In this document: positions 36,311 through 44,362 of the stretch, piece by piece
Position numbering within the stretch: the first letter of the stretch is position 1
Layout: each line of letters begins with the position of its first letter
Made by a program: the position numbers and the translations under genes
The notes under the pieces: model-generated
Database searches by the model: none
The model's input: only the letters and a program-made list of their open reading frames with translations
What the model was told of the DNA's origin: nothing
Origin: an uncultured Anaerolineae bacterium
GTDB lineage: Bacteria > Chloroflexota > Anaerolineae > Aggregatilineales > Phototrophicaceae
Length of the DNA: 64,000 nt
NCBI GenBank assembly: GCA_937922795.1
Contig: CALAJK010000027.1
Location: 1 to 64,000 of the forward strand
Direction of reading: 5' to 3'

Positions 36311-36816
36311 CGTTCCTCATCCTCAATGCTGGCCCGCATGCGCAGCATCACTTCTCGCCCACCCATCGCTCGCCAGAAGGCCAACCCATCCGGGTTGCAG
36401 GCGGCTACTTGCCACTCATAGGCGCGGAGCCCGTGTTCACGAAACCAGGCGACCAACGCGGTGACTAATGCCCGGCCAATACCCCGGTGACGACAGGTCT
36501 CATCCACATAAATATCGGCGAGGAAGCCGGTAGGCTGCTGGTCGAAAATATCGGCCATCAGATCTACGACCATCCCCAGAACAAACCCCACCACCTGCCC
36601 ATCCAGTTCGGCCACCAAAGCGCGAGTGTAAGGATCATCCAGGCGCTGAATCACCCGCCTGGCATAACGCTCTGCACCGTGGTACGCCGCCGCCGGCAGC
36701 GCCGCGTCGCGCTGATGATGGTAGGCAACCAACTCGCCCCACAAGCGGGCGATAGCTTCCTGATCTTCCACAACCGCGGGACGGATCGTCACTTCAGACA
36801 CATCTCGTCTATCCAT
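36307..36816 (-). CDS. GNAT-family N-acetyltransferase
   Basis: A 169-residue GNAT protein. The fold starts at VTIRPAVVEDQEAIARLW. The acetyl-CoA loop is CRHRGIGRALVTALVAWFRE near residue 108 (R-x-x-G-x-G/A), followed by YEWQVAACNPDGLAFWRAMG. The acceptor is unknown. The ATG at 36816 lies 28 bp inside the preceding gene; a GTG at 36792 (GTGA overlap with that stop) would give MTIRPA and is an equally good start. It sits between another GNAT gene and AlaX. Confidence 0.82.
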   Translation of the reverse strand: MDRRDVSEVTIRPAVVEDQEAIARLWGELVAYHHQRDAALPAAAYHGAERYARRVIQRLDDPYTRALVAELDGQVVGFVLGMVVDLMADIFDQQPTGFLADIYVDETCRHRGIGRALVTALVAWFREHGLRAYEWQVAACNPDGLAFWRAMGGREVMLRMRASIEDEER

Positions 36817-37256
36817 TCGGTCGCCCCTAGCGAGCGCCAGAAAGCCTGCTCAACGGCGCTGCGATGCAGCGACCGAACAACTAACAATCCCGCGCCCCGC
36901 GCCAAGCCCCACGCTCGCACTGCTTCAACTAGCGCCCGCCCTGCCCCACCTTGATAGCGGTGCAAGTCAAGCGCCATATCAGTGATCACACACAGTTTCT
37001 CCGGCGAAAAACCCGGCGGGCCGTCCTGACAAACGCCGATGATATATCCATAAATTAACCCATCCCGTTCAGCCACCAGCATCGCAGCTTCTAGGTCATG
37101 CAGGCGACGACGAACGGCCGCTGTCCACTGCGCGCGTCCATCTGGCAGCAGTTTGAAACGCTGGTCAGCTCCCTGCAGCACAGCTTTTTCATACCACAGG
37201 CGGCCAAGCTCAAGCAGATCAATTTCAGCGGCAGGTCGAATGATCAGATCAGACAT
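36789..37256 (-). CDS. GNAT-family N-acetyltransferase
   Basis: A 155-residue GNAT protein beginning DLIIRPAAEIDLLELGRLWY, with the CoA-binding RYQGGAGRALVEAVRAWGLA near residue 107 and a late RSAVEQAFWRSLGA. It shares layout with the next gene and may be its paralogue; both have the IRPA start and the FWR end. The acceptor is unknown. First gene of the GNAT-GNAT-AlaX unit. Confidence 0.8.
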   Translation of the reverse strand: MSDLIIRPAAEIDLLELGRLWYEKAVLQGADQRFKLLPDGRAQWTAAVRRRLHDLEAAMLVAERDGLIYGYIIGVCQDGPPGFSPEKLCVITDMALDLHRYQGGAGRALVEAVRAWGLARGAGLLVVRSLHRSAVEQAFWRSLGATEWIDEMCLK

Positions 37257-37301
37257 AGGGTTTCGCTGTTCCGCGCAAGCATACCACGGGCACAGCGCCG
37301 C

Positions 37302-37327
37302 CGCTACACATCTTCGCTACACATCTT
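37302..37327 (+). repeat. 13-bp tandem direct repeat before the large membrane protein gene
   Basis: CGCTACACATCTT occurs twice without a gap (37302-37314 and 37315-37327), followed at once by TGTAGAAT, which contains a -10-like TAGAAT, and the start codon at 37341. It could be a binding site for a repressor or activator, or slippage of a short unit. The -10 is only about 7 bp before the start, so the mRNA may be nearly leaderless. Confidence 0.5.
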
Positions 37328-37340
37328 GTAGAATGAAATT

Positions 37341-39629
37341 ATGGTTGATACGACGGATGTCTCAACTATCGGATGGCCGGACTGGATGCGCCAAGCTCAC
37401 CAAAAGCCCGACTGGGGTCTGCTGCTGGCGCTGGCCTTCAGCCTGATTACAGCCTTCCCCTTTCTCGCCTATCCCACGCTGCCGCATACCAACGCCAGCG
37501 AGAACTACGTCTACCGCGCTGCCGACACAGCGGCGGCGCTGATCGAAGGTCGGCTGTACCCGCGTTGGTCGCCCCATGCCCTCAATGGCTATGGCGCGCC
37601 CATACCGCACTATTACGCGCCTGGAGCCCCCTATCTGGCCGCGCTCATCCAGGTGTTGTTCACCGACGATGCTGTAAGCGCCGTCAGGCTGGTGTTCGTG
37701 ATCAGCCTGGCGCTTGCCAGCGTCGCCACCTATCGGCTGGTGGCGCGTCGTATCCATGAGGCCGCTGGCCTATTGGCCGCGTTTCTGTACTTGGGCATCC
37801 CCTATGTGGGCTTAACCATCCCACATGCCCTGGGCGACCCAGCCCAAGCGCTGGCGCTGGGTTTGCTGCCGCTGCTGCTGTGGTCAGCAGACCGGCTGTT
37901 CAGAGCCAACTGTCCTCTGGATCTGGGGCTGAACGCGCTAGCGATCACGGCGCTCATGCTGACACAGCCCGATATGCTCATCACTGGCCTGGCGCTGGCA
38001 TTGACATTCAGCCTCGGCGCGCACGAGCCGGGTTGGCAAACCCGGCTGCGCCGCCTGACAGTCAGCGCTGGGCTCGGCATAGGCATGGCCAGCTTTTACT
38101 GGCTGCCCGCGCTGTTGGAAGTTGACGCTGTGCACTGGCTGCCTCCCGCCATTCCCGTCGACTATCGTTTGACGCTTGCCGAGTTATTTCAGGCGGCAGA
38201 ACCCATAGATCCAGCGCGGCTGAAACTCGTTCCTCAGTTCACCGTCGGGCCATTAGTGCTGGTGTTCGTGCTGGGCAGCGCGGCTTTGAGCATCACCAAC
38301 CGCCGCGCCAAACTGCCCTTTCTGGCGCTGGCGGCGGGCACTGCGCTCATCGCCGTCGGGCTGCTGGCGATGCCGCGCCGAACCGATTTGGTCGGGCCCA
38401 TCAGTTTGTGCCTGGCAGTCGCCGGAAGCAGTGCCATCGACTGGCGCGAATGTCTCCCACTTCGCTGGCGGCGGCTCGCGCTGCCGGCGCTCCTGATCGT
38501 CGTCTGGATCAGTTCAAGGCCGGTGTGGATCGTGCCGTTTAACGACCAGGGCTTCGGCGGCGTCAGCCCGGCAGATCAAATCCAATATCAGCAGTTAGGG
38601 TACAGCGCAGCCGTGCTGCCGCCTCATCTGCCGACCCCGTCCTCGCTGATAGCGGGAGTGGCCGCCAACCGCCAGTTGGTCGAAGGTTATCTGTCGGGTT
38701 CGATCAACCGCGTCGCCCTCGACCGCCCTGAGATCGGCGTACAAATCGGCATCTTGGAGTCACAAAGCCACAGCGCGCTTTTTCAGGTGCGCGCCGATTC
38801 GCCAGTGGCCTTCACCCTGCTGACGGCGTATTTCCCCGGCTGGCGCGCAGCCCTGGGCGGCCGGGATGTCCCTCTGTTCGCGGATCCTCAGACCGGATTG
38901 ATCCGCATCGAACTGCCGATCATTCGGGGCGGCGAGCTGCGTATCGTTTTGGACGCCACACCCGTCCGCACCGGCGCCTGGATCATCTCGGCGGCGGCGC
39001 TGGCCGGGGCGCTCGTGTTGACCTGGGGAAGGCTGCGACAGCGCTCGCCGCAGTTTGAAGACAGCGACCGGCTGACGCTTCCCGAACGCCGGCTGCTGGC
39101 AGCGCTGTGCATCTGTATGGCGGGCGCAACGTGGGCCGTCAACATGGCGGGGGAAGCGGCGCTGCTGCGCCCCCGACCCGGATTCGGGTTGGAACAGACG
39201 CGCCTCCTGCAAACCCGTACTGACGCCGGCTTAGGCGTTCTGGCATACCGCCTGAACGCAGACACGCTGCATCCAGGCGATCATCTGGAGCTGAGTCTGC
39301 TCTGGCAGGCGCAGCGCGCCATTTCCCAAAACTATCAGGCGCTGGTCTATCTGCTCAACACCAGCGACGGCACGCGCTGGGCTGAAGTCAACTATCACCA
39401 TCCAGGCGGCTATCCAACTCGCCGCTGGCTCCCTTACCGGTATATCCAGCAAGACTACGACCTAGCGCTGCCTGCTGACATGCCCCCCGGAAATTATCAG
39501 GTGACAATTGAGGTCGCGGGTTGTACGCCAGTATGCTCACCGCGCAACCGGTTGACTTTCTTCGACGCCAGCGGCCAAATGCTAGGGCCGGTGCTTTATC
39601 TACCCACGATCCTCGCCGTCCAGCGTTGA
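37341..39629 (+). CDS. Large polytopic membrane protein (GT-C glycosyltransferase-like)
   Basis: A 762-residue protein. About ten hydrophobic segments fill residues 28-400, beginning LLLALAFSLITAFPFLAY, with an early outside loop containing HTNASENYVYRAADTAAA and YPRWSPHALNGYGAPIPHYY. Such Asp/Arg-bearing first loops are seen in GT-C enzymes and YfhO-like proteins that use lipid-linked sugars. Another membrane segment lies near 550 (AWIISAAALAGALVL) and one near 590. The C-terminal domain of about 150 residues is predicted beta-sandwich (LHPGDHLELSLLWQAQ, LPADMPPGNYQVTIEVAG). Glycosyl transfer is inference; no catalytic residue is proven. Confidence 0.7.
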   Translation: MVDTTDVSTIGWPDWMRQAHQKPDWGLLLALAFSLITAFPFLAYPTLPHTNASENYVYRAADTAAALIEGRLYPRWSPHALNGYGAPIPHYYAPGAPYLAALIQVLFTDDAVSAVRLVFVISLALASVATYRLVARRIHEAAGLLAAFLYLGIPYVGLTIPHALGDPAQALALGLLPLLLWSADRLFRANCPLDLGLNALAITALMLTQPDMLITGLALALTFSLGAHEPGWQTRLRRLTVSAGLGIGMASFYWLPALLEVDAVHWLPPAIPVDYRLTLAELFQAAEPIDPARLKLVPQFTVGPLVLVFVLGSAALSITNRRAKLPFLALAAGTALIAVGLLAMPRRTDLVGPISLCLAVAGSSAIDWRECLPLRWRRLALPALLIVVWISSRPVWIVPFNDQGFGGVSPADQIQYQQLGYSAAVLPPHLPTPSSLIAGVAANRQLVEGYLSGSINRVALDRPEIGVQIGILESQSHSALFQVRADSPVAFTLLTAYFPGWRAALGGRDVPLFADPQTGLIRIELPIIRGGELRIVLDATPVRTGAWIISAAALAGALVLTWGRLRQRSPQFEDSDRLTLPERRLLAALCICMAGATWAVNMAGEAALLRPRPGFGLEQTRLLQTRTDAGLGVLAYRLNADTLHPGDHLELSLLWQAQRAISQNYQALVYLLNTSDGTRWAEVNYHHPGGYPTRRWLPYRYIQQDYDLALPADMPPGNYQVTIEVAGCTPVCSPRNRLTFFDASGQMLGPVLYLPTILAVQR

Positions 39630-39635
39630 AATTTC

Positions 39636-39664
39636 TTGTCATACCTGATACAGGTCAGTACAAT
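39636..39664 (+). promoter_or_regulatory. Strong promoter with palindrome in the spacer
   Basis: TTGTCA (39636-39641), exactly 17 bp, and TACAAT (39659-39664) form a near-consensus promoter for the small TPR gene. The spacer contains a perfect inverted repeat ACCTG-ATA-CAGGT (39643-39655), placed where a bound protein would touch the polymerase. It may be an operator. Confidence 0.6.
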
Positions 39665-39699
39665 TGCAGGCACTCGCTATGTTCTGAGAGGAAAACCGT

Positions 39700-40032
39700 A
39701 TGTCTACGCCGACTCTTGCCGCCCGCATCGGGCAAGCCTGGCGTTTCGAGCGCGAAGGCAAAACCCAAGCCGCCATTGCGGAGTTTGAGCGCATCCTGGA
39801 AGAAGCGCCCGACGACACCGACGCCCTGTATGGCATGGCGCTGGCGCAGCGCGCCGCCGGCCATCGCGATGCAGCTATAGAGCACTTTCAAAAAGCCTTG
39901 CAGCACATCGAAGCGGCCATGGCAGCCCGTCCTCGCGGCGATGGCCACCATGAGCGCAACACGCCCGAAGATGACCGCCGTATGATGCTGGCGCGCATGA
40001 TCCGGCAGCGTCTGGCCGAGCTGAAAGCCTAA
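39700..40032 (+). CDS. Small soluble TPR protein
   Basis: A 110-residue protein with two tetratricopeptide repeats (FEREGKTQAAIAEFERIL and ALAQRAAGHRDAAIEHFQKA) and a charged helical tail (RGDGHHERNTPEDDRR, MLARMIRQRLAELKA). There is no membrane segment. AGAGG lies 9 bp before the ATG. It begins 36 bp after its promoter and is followed by the URO-D gene 13 bp later, so the two are probably one transcript. It likely binds a partner; which one is unknown. Confidence 0.75.
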   Translation: MSTPTLAARIGQAWRFEREGKTQAAIAEFERILEEAPDDTDALYGMALAQRAAGHRDAAIEHFQKALQHIEAAMAARPRGDGHHERNTPEDDRRMMLARMIRQRLAELKA

Positions 40033-40045
40033 CCCGTTCCCGATT

Positions 40046-41035
40046 ATGAACAAGCGTGAACGCCTGACCAAAACCCTGGCCGGCGAGGTCACCGACCGCG
40101 TGCCCGTCGCCCTGTGGCGACACTGGCCAGGCGATGACCAGCGCGCCGCCGATCTGGCCCGCTCTACCGTAGATTTTCAGCGAGCTTATGACTGGGATCT
40201 GGTCAAGGTGACGCCAGCCAGCAGCTACTGCGTCGCCGACTACGGTGTTCAGGACCAATGGGAGGGCAATCTCGAAGGCACGCGCACTTATATCAAGCGC
40301 GTCGTCTACCGCTCGTTAGACTGGACGGAGCTGCGGCCGCTCGACCCGCTGCGCGGCAGTTTAGGGCGGCAGATCGAATGTCTCAATCTGGTATGCGCGG
40401 CGCTCAAAGATGACGATGTCCCGATCATCCAGACGATCTTCAGCCCGCTGGCGCAGGCCAAGAACCTATCAGGTAAAGAGCTGCTCATCCGCCACCTGCG
40501 CACCACCCCTGACCGGGTGCATACAGCGCTGAACACGCTGACCGAAAGCACGCTGCGTTTCATTGACGCGCTGAAGCGGCTGCCTATCGCCGGCATCTTC
40601 TACGCCATCCAGCACGCCAGCTACGACATCCTGTCTGAAGAAGAATACAAGGTATTCGGGCTGCCTTATGATCGAAAGATTTTGGAGGCGCTGCCTGAAA
40701 AGTGGTGGCTGAACATGCTGCATCTGCACGGCGACAGCCCGATGTTCAAGCTGTGCAGCAGCCTGCCCATCCAGGCGATCAACTGGCATGACCAGGAAAC
40801 CGAGCCCGATCTGGTCCAGGGCAAGACGTGGTTTGACGGGATGGTCTGCGGCGGACTCTCGCGCTGGCAGCATGTTCATCATGGCACGCCCGCTTCGATT
40901 CGTGAACAGGTGCGCACCGCCATCCAGCAGACGAACGGACGCCGGTTCATCCTCTCAACAGGCTGCGTCACCATGATCACTTCTCCCCTATCGAACATTC
41001 GGGCTGTGCGGGAAGCAGTCGAGCCGAGCGGATAG
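40046..41035 (+). CDS. Uroporphyrinogen decarboxylase (URO-D) family protein
   Basis: A 329-residue protein of the URO-D/MtaA/CmuA fold. It starts NKRERLTKTLAGEVTDRVPV, the family N-terminus that in HemE binds the substrate, and later has IFSPLAQAKNLSG, YAIQHASYDILSEEEY, LHLHGDSPMF and FILSTGCVT. The last matches the closing motif of the family. True HemE carries the invariant Arg-rich LMRQAGR motif, which is missing here, so corrinoid/cobalamin-related or methyl-transfer chemistry, or an unknown reaction, is more likely than haem synthesis. It lies between the small TPR gene and rsmD (2-bp gap). Confidence 0.8.
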   Translation: MNKRERLTKTLAGEVTDRVPVALWRHWPGDDQRAADLARSTVDFQRAYDWDLVKVTPASSYCVADYGVQDQWEGNLEGTRTYIKRVVYRSLDWTELRPLDPLRGSLGRQIECLNLVCAALKDDDVPIIQTIFSPLAQAKNLSGKELLIRHLRTTPDRVHTALNTLTESTLRFIDALKRLPIAGIFYAIQHASYDILSEEEYKVFGLPYDRKILEALPEKWWLNMLHLHGDSPMFKLCSSLPIQAINWHDQETEPDLVQGKTWFDGMVCGGLSRWQHVHHGTPASIREQVRTAIQQTNGRRFILSTGCVTMITSPLSNIRAVREAVEPSG

Positions 41036-41037
41036 CT

Positions 41038-41637
41038 ATGCCGATACGAGTGATTGCAGGCAGCGCCAAAGGACGCCGGTTGAAGCTCGTGCCGGGCGAT
41101 ACCACCCGACCTGTGATGGACCGGGTGAAAGAGGCGCTGTTCAGCATCCTCGGACGCGGGATCGTCGGCAGCCGCTTTCTCGATCTATTCGCCGGGACGG
41201 GCAGCGTCGGCATCGAGGCGCTCAGCCGCGGCGCCAGCCAAGCCGTCTTCATCGAGCTCGATCGCCGCGCCGTCCAGACCATTCATGAAAACCTGGCGCT
41301 TGCTGGCCTGGCCGACCGCGCCATTGTCCGGCGGACGGATGTGTTCCAGTTCCTCAAACATCCACCTGTCCAGCCTTTCGACTATATCTATGTGGCGCCC
41401 CCTCAATACAAGGGGTTATGGCTGGAAACGCTGCGCCTGCTGGACGCCGATCCTGGCTGGACACCGCCCGGAGTCACCATTATCGTCCAGATTGATCCGG
41501 ATGAAGCGCAGTCGGTGCAGTTGGCACGATTGGAAAGCTACGATCAGCGCCGTTATGGAAATACTTTGTTATGGTTCTTCGCCCCGCGCGCCGGTTCATC
41601 TGAGGGGAGCGAAGCGCCGCAGGAGCCGAGCTTGTGA
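41038..41637 (+). CDS. rsmD: 16S rRNA (guanine966-N2)-methyltransferase RsmD
   Basis: A 199-residue RsmD-type methyltransferase. The N-terminal MPIRVIAGSAKGRRLKLVPG and RPVMDRVKEALFSILG match the family, and FLDLFAGTGSVGIEALSRGA is the SAM-binding motif I. The acceptor motif, usually (D/N)PP(Y/F), reads VAPPQYKG near residue 120, so the usual acidic or amide residue is Ala. It should methylate G966 of 16S rRNA in the small subunit, but the altered motif raises a small doubt about activity. Length is normal. It overlaps the next gene by 4 bp. Confidence 0.88.
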   Translation: MPIRVIAGSAKGRRLKLVPGDTTRPVMDRVKEALFSILGRGIVGSRFLDLFAGTGSVGIEALSRGASQAVFIELDRRAVQTIHENLALAGLADRAIVRRTDVFQFLKHPPVQPFDYIYVAPPQYKGLWLETLRLLDADPGWTPPGVTIIVQIDPDEAQSVQLARLESYDQRRYGNTLLWFFAPRAGSSEGSEAPQEPSL

Positions 41638-42068
41638 ACAATTATTCTCGTCTCGAAGCCGTCGCCAGCGAACTCATCCAGATCTTTGACATCGCCGGCC
41701 CGCCGATTCCCATTGAGATCATACTGCAGCGCCCAAAAGATGATATGTGGCGCGAAGTAGACATCACCGAATTATCGATCGGTTTCTTGAAGGGAGGCGG
41801 CCATTTCTCGCCGCGTATGTCGCTTGCGCGGCTGCTGGCGCGCCACGTCATTCAAAGCGAGTGGGGCCGCCAGCGCGGGCTTCAAGAATTGTTCAAAGAG
41901 GATCGCGACGAGTCGCTGCTGCGCGCTTTCGCCCGCATGCTGATCATGCCGGAGGCCATGGTGCGCGCGCTCGCTCCAGAGGCGCGCACGCCCGCGACGA
42001 TGAGCGCTCACTTTGAAGTGCCTGAAGACGACGCGCGTCAGCGCCTTCAAGAACTCGGCGGTTCGTGA
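41634..42068 (+). CDS. Degenerate ImmA/IrrE-like protein without the HExxH motif
   Basis: A 144-residue protein starting at GTG 41634 (GTGA overlap with rsmD). The plan follows ImmA/IrrE: an N-terminal helix with PPIPIEIILQRP, a central helix, then LLRAFARMLIMPEAMVRAL, which matches the E..AN.FA..LLMP helix, and a closing AHFEVPEDDARQRLQELG like the F.VS....RL..LG end. Where the zinc site HExxH should stand, the sequence is RLLARHVIQSEWGR, with no HExxH. It therefore cannot be a normal zinc protease and may be a regulatory or binding relative. Its 3' end overlaps the convergent CCA gene by 22 bp. Confidence 0.6.
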   Translation: MNNYSRLEAVASELIQIFDIAGPPIPIEIILQRPKDDMWREVDITELSIGFLKGGGHFSPRMSLARLLARHVIQSEWGRQRGLQELFKEDRDESLLRAFARMLIMPEAMVRALAPEARTPATMSAHFEVPEDDARQRLQELGGS

Positions 42069-43573
42069 GCGCCGTTTTGCCCCAAGTGGCGCCGCGCGAA
42101 CGCCAGCGCGTCCTCTAATGACAGCACCTCGCCCGCCGCTTGAGCTTCGCGGATGGCATCCAGAAGCTGGCCGATGGTGGGGCCGGGCGAGAGCCCCAGC
42201 GCCTGGATCAGGTCGCTGCCGCTGATGACGGGAGGCGGCGCAACGATCCGGTCGCGCTGATCGAAGTAGGCCTCGAACAGCGCCCGCACCCGGTCAACCA
42301 GATCTAGCCACGCATCCTGCGGCAGCTCGGCGCCGTAAGTCCCTAAAAAATCGGCCAGGGTCAGCAAACACACATCCACCCCAACCGCCCCTAACCTCCA
42401 GAAACGGTGCAGCGCCCGCGGCGTTAATTCGCGCAGGAGCAGCACCCGCATGTGATTCTGAATGATAGCGCGCAGCCGGTCGCTCTCAGCAGCACTCAAG
42501 CGCAGCGCGCGCGCCCTGGCGTCCGCCAATGCAGCGCCAACCGACTCGTGCCCAACGAAACGCCGGCGCCCGGCTTCGTCTACTTGCAGTGTGGACGGTT
42601 TGCCTGCATCATGCAGCAGCGCCGCCAGGATCAACAACGCCCGGTGCGAACGCTCATTCGGCCAGCCCGTCTCCATGTGCTCCAGCAGCGGCGCCCGATA
42701 ACGGTCGAGCTGCATGGCCATCATGCCCGTGCTGAATGCGCCCACAGCCTGATCAGGGCGGTTAAATCGCAGCGTGCCCAACACGACCGATACGTTTTCA
42801 ACCACGGCCAGCGTGTGCGTCCAGGCGTCATACACGTGCGGCGCGTCCTGTTCCAACCCGTGCAGCGGCGTCGCCTCCGGCAGCACATAGGTCAGCAGCC
42901 CCAAAGCGTCGGCCACTCGCAGCGCCGCCGCCGGCCGCGGCAGCGACAGCAGTTTGAACAGCTCATCGCGCACCCGTTCCGGAGAAGCATCCACCAGCCG
43001 CGGCGCAGCCATCCGAACATCCTGCTGCGTCTCGCTTTCCATGCGAAAACCGAACTGGATGCTCTGCCGAACTGCGCGCAGCGTGCGAATGGGGTCGCTG
43101 GCCATCGCCTGGGGACTGCAGCGGCGCAGGCGCTTCGCGTCCAGATCGGCCTCGCCCGCCAGAGGATCGATGATTTGTTCCAGATCCCCCTGAATGTCCG
43201 CCGCCAGCGCATTGAGCGTGAAATCGCGGTCAGCCAAGTCATCATACAGCGACTCGCCCCGCAGGCGGGCAGCATCAACCACCACCCGCCCCGCAGGCGT
43301 CGTCACCAGCGCCCGCCCCACGCCGCGCTCCGCATCCAGCACATAGAAATCGCCGCCGAACCGGTTAGCGATGAGCCGGGCCACACGCACGGCGTCGCCG
43401 GCGACGGTCAGATCAAGATCATGGATCGGGCGGTGCAGCCAGGCGTCTCGCACCGCTCCGCCGACGATGTAGATTTTCGGATGAGAACCCTGCGCCAGGA
43501 AGTCGCGCAGATCGTAGACCCAATCCGGCCACAGCAACGGACGTTTGGGGGAGCGCGGCGTGAGCGCGTTCAC
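42047..43573 (-). CDS. CCA tRNA nucleotidyltransferase / poly(A)-polymerase family with HD domain
   Basis: A 508-residue class II nucleotidyltransferase. The head domain has IVGGAVRDAWL near residue 37, the metal-binding DLDLTVAG near 53 and RRCSPQAMASDPIRTLRAVR near 160. A neck/body region leads to a C-terminal HD phosphohydrolase domain (ALLHDAGKPSTL near 310). It may add CCA to tRNA 3' ends or act as a partial CCA or poly(A) enzyme; sequence alone cannot decide. The start is GTG at 43573, overlapping the hpt stop (GTGA). It is convergent with, and overlaps, the ImmA-like gene. Confidence 0.88.
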   Translation of the reverse strand: MNALTPRSPKRPLLWPDWVYDLRDFLAQGSHPKIYIVGGAVRDAWLHRPIHDLDLTVAGDAVRVARLIANRFGGDFYVLDAERGVGRALVTTPAGRVVVDAARLRGESLYDDLADRDFTLNALAADIQGDLEQIIDPLAGEADLDAKRLRRCSPQAMASDPIRTLRAVRQSIQFGFRMESETQQDVRMAAPRLVDASPERVRDELFKLLSLPRPAAALRVADALGLLTYVLPEATPLHGLEQDAPHVYDAWTHTLAVVENVSVVLGTLRFNRPDQAVGAFSTGMMAMQLDRYRAPLLEHMETGWPNERSHRALLILAALLHDAGKPSTLQVDEAGRRRFVGHESVGAALADARARALRLSAAESDRLRAIIQNHMRVLLLRELTPRALHRFWRLGAVGVDVCLLTLADFLGTYGAELPQDAWLDLVDRVRALFEAYFDQRDRIVAPPPVISGSDLIQALGLSPGPTIGQLLDAIREAQAAGEVLSLEDALAFARRHLGQNGAHEPPSS

Positions 43574-44133
43574 AGGCTGCTGTCCAGTTTGGCCACGCCG
43601 ATGAACGGCAGATTACGGAACTTTTCGTCCAGATCGAGACCGTAGCCGAACACAAATTTATCATCGATCTCGAACCCGACGTAATCAATGGGGATATACA
43701 CCTCACGGCGGCGGGGTTTATTGAGCAGCGTGACCAGCTTCAAACTGGCGGGGCGGCGCGCCTCCAGCACATCCAGCACGAAACGCAGCGTGTGGCCGCT
43801 GTCAATGATATCCTCGACCAGCAGCACATGGCGGTCTTGAACTTCGGAGGTCAAGTCCATGTCAATTCGAACGTGTCCGCTTGAGCTCCTGGCGCCGCGG
43901 CCATAGCTGGATACCGCCAGGAAATCAATCTCGTGGGGCACGGTGATGTGACGAGTCAGATCAACCAGAAACATGATGCCGCCCTTGAGGATGCAGATGA
44001 GCAGCAGATCGTCACAGTCGGCATAATCCGTTGAGATCTGCCGCCCTAGTTCAGCAATTCGCTTCTGAAGCGTGGCTTCGTCAATCAAGACTTCGCCCAG
44101 ATATTTTTCGTATGGCAGCATGAGAAACTTCAT
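43570..44133 (-). CDS. hpt: Hypoxanthine phosphoribosyltransferase
   Basis: A 187-residue type I phosphoribosyltransferase. The PRPP-binding motif VLLVEDIIDSGHTL lies near residue 108, an N-terminal ICILKGGIMFLVDLTRHI near 47, and the purine-recognition end YVGFEIDDKFVFGYGLD near 150. It converts hypoxanthine or guanine and PRPP to IMP or GMP in purine salvage. It is first of a two-gene unit with the CCA enzyme and has AAGG before the ATG. Confidence 0.94.
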   Translation of the reverse strand: MKFLMLPYEKYLGEVLIDEATLQKRIAELGRQISTDYADCDDLLLICILKGGIMFLVDLTRHITVPHEIDFLAVSSYGRGARSSSGHVRIDMDLTSEVQDRHVLLVEDIIDSGHTLRFVLDVLEARRPASLKLVTLLNKPRRREVYIPIDYVGFEIDDKFVFGYGLDLDEKFRNLPFIGVAKLDSSL

Positions 44134-44157
44134 CCTTGCCTTGCGCCGTTTCGCGCG

Positions 44158-44166
44158 ATTATAACA
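44158..44166 (-). promoter_or_regulatory. Extended -10 promoter of hpt
   Basis: The minus strand reads TGTTATAAT, a TGn-extended -10 with perfect TATAAT, about 25 bp before the hpt start. The -35 region (GCTGTG at 17 bp) is poor, which the extended -10 can offset. Confidence 0.6.
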
Positions 44167-44241
44167 TCACCGTCCGGCGGCACAGCGGGCATGGTGGGCA
44201 TTTTAGCCGGAACTTCAGCTTTCTTTCGTCACAAATTGCTT

Positions 44242-44280
44242 TATAATGCGAACAGATTGGGGCAGCGATCGATCGCTGCC
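44242..44280 (+). promoter_or_regulatory. -10 box and 20-bp perfect palindrome before the TGS-uridine kinase gene
   Basis: TATAAT at 44242-44247 is followed 13 bp later by GGCAGCGATCGATCGCTGCC (44261-44280), a perfect 20-bp palindrome that would lie at about +7 of the transcript. As DNA it is an ideal dimer-binding operator; as RNA it folds to an 8-bp GC-rich stem with loop TCGA. The -35 is weak. Confidence 0.6.
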
Positions 44281-44362
44281 ATCTTAATTCTTGAGAATCC
44301 CTGGCCGGTTTAGACTGTGATCAACGCCCAATATTCCACCCATTAGAACGCCCGAACCGCCT

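Noticed and set aside
41634-42068. Toxin-antitoxin or phage-type ImmA repressor system
   Set aside because: No cI-like repressor, integrase or antitoxin neighbour is present, and the protein lacks the HExxH motif; it sits in a housekeeping operon with rsmD.
42452-43645. Open frame of 397 codons on the plus strand opposite the CCA enzyme gene
   Set aside because: Antisense shadow of a well-supported gene; composition dominated by Arg, Gln and His and no motif.
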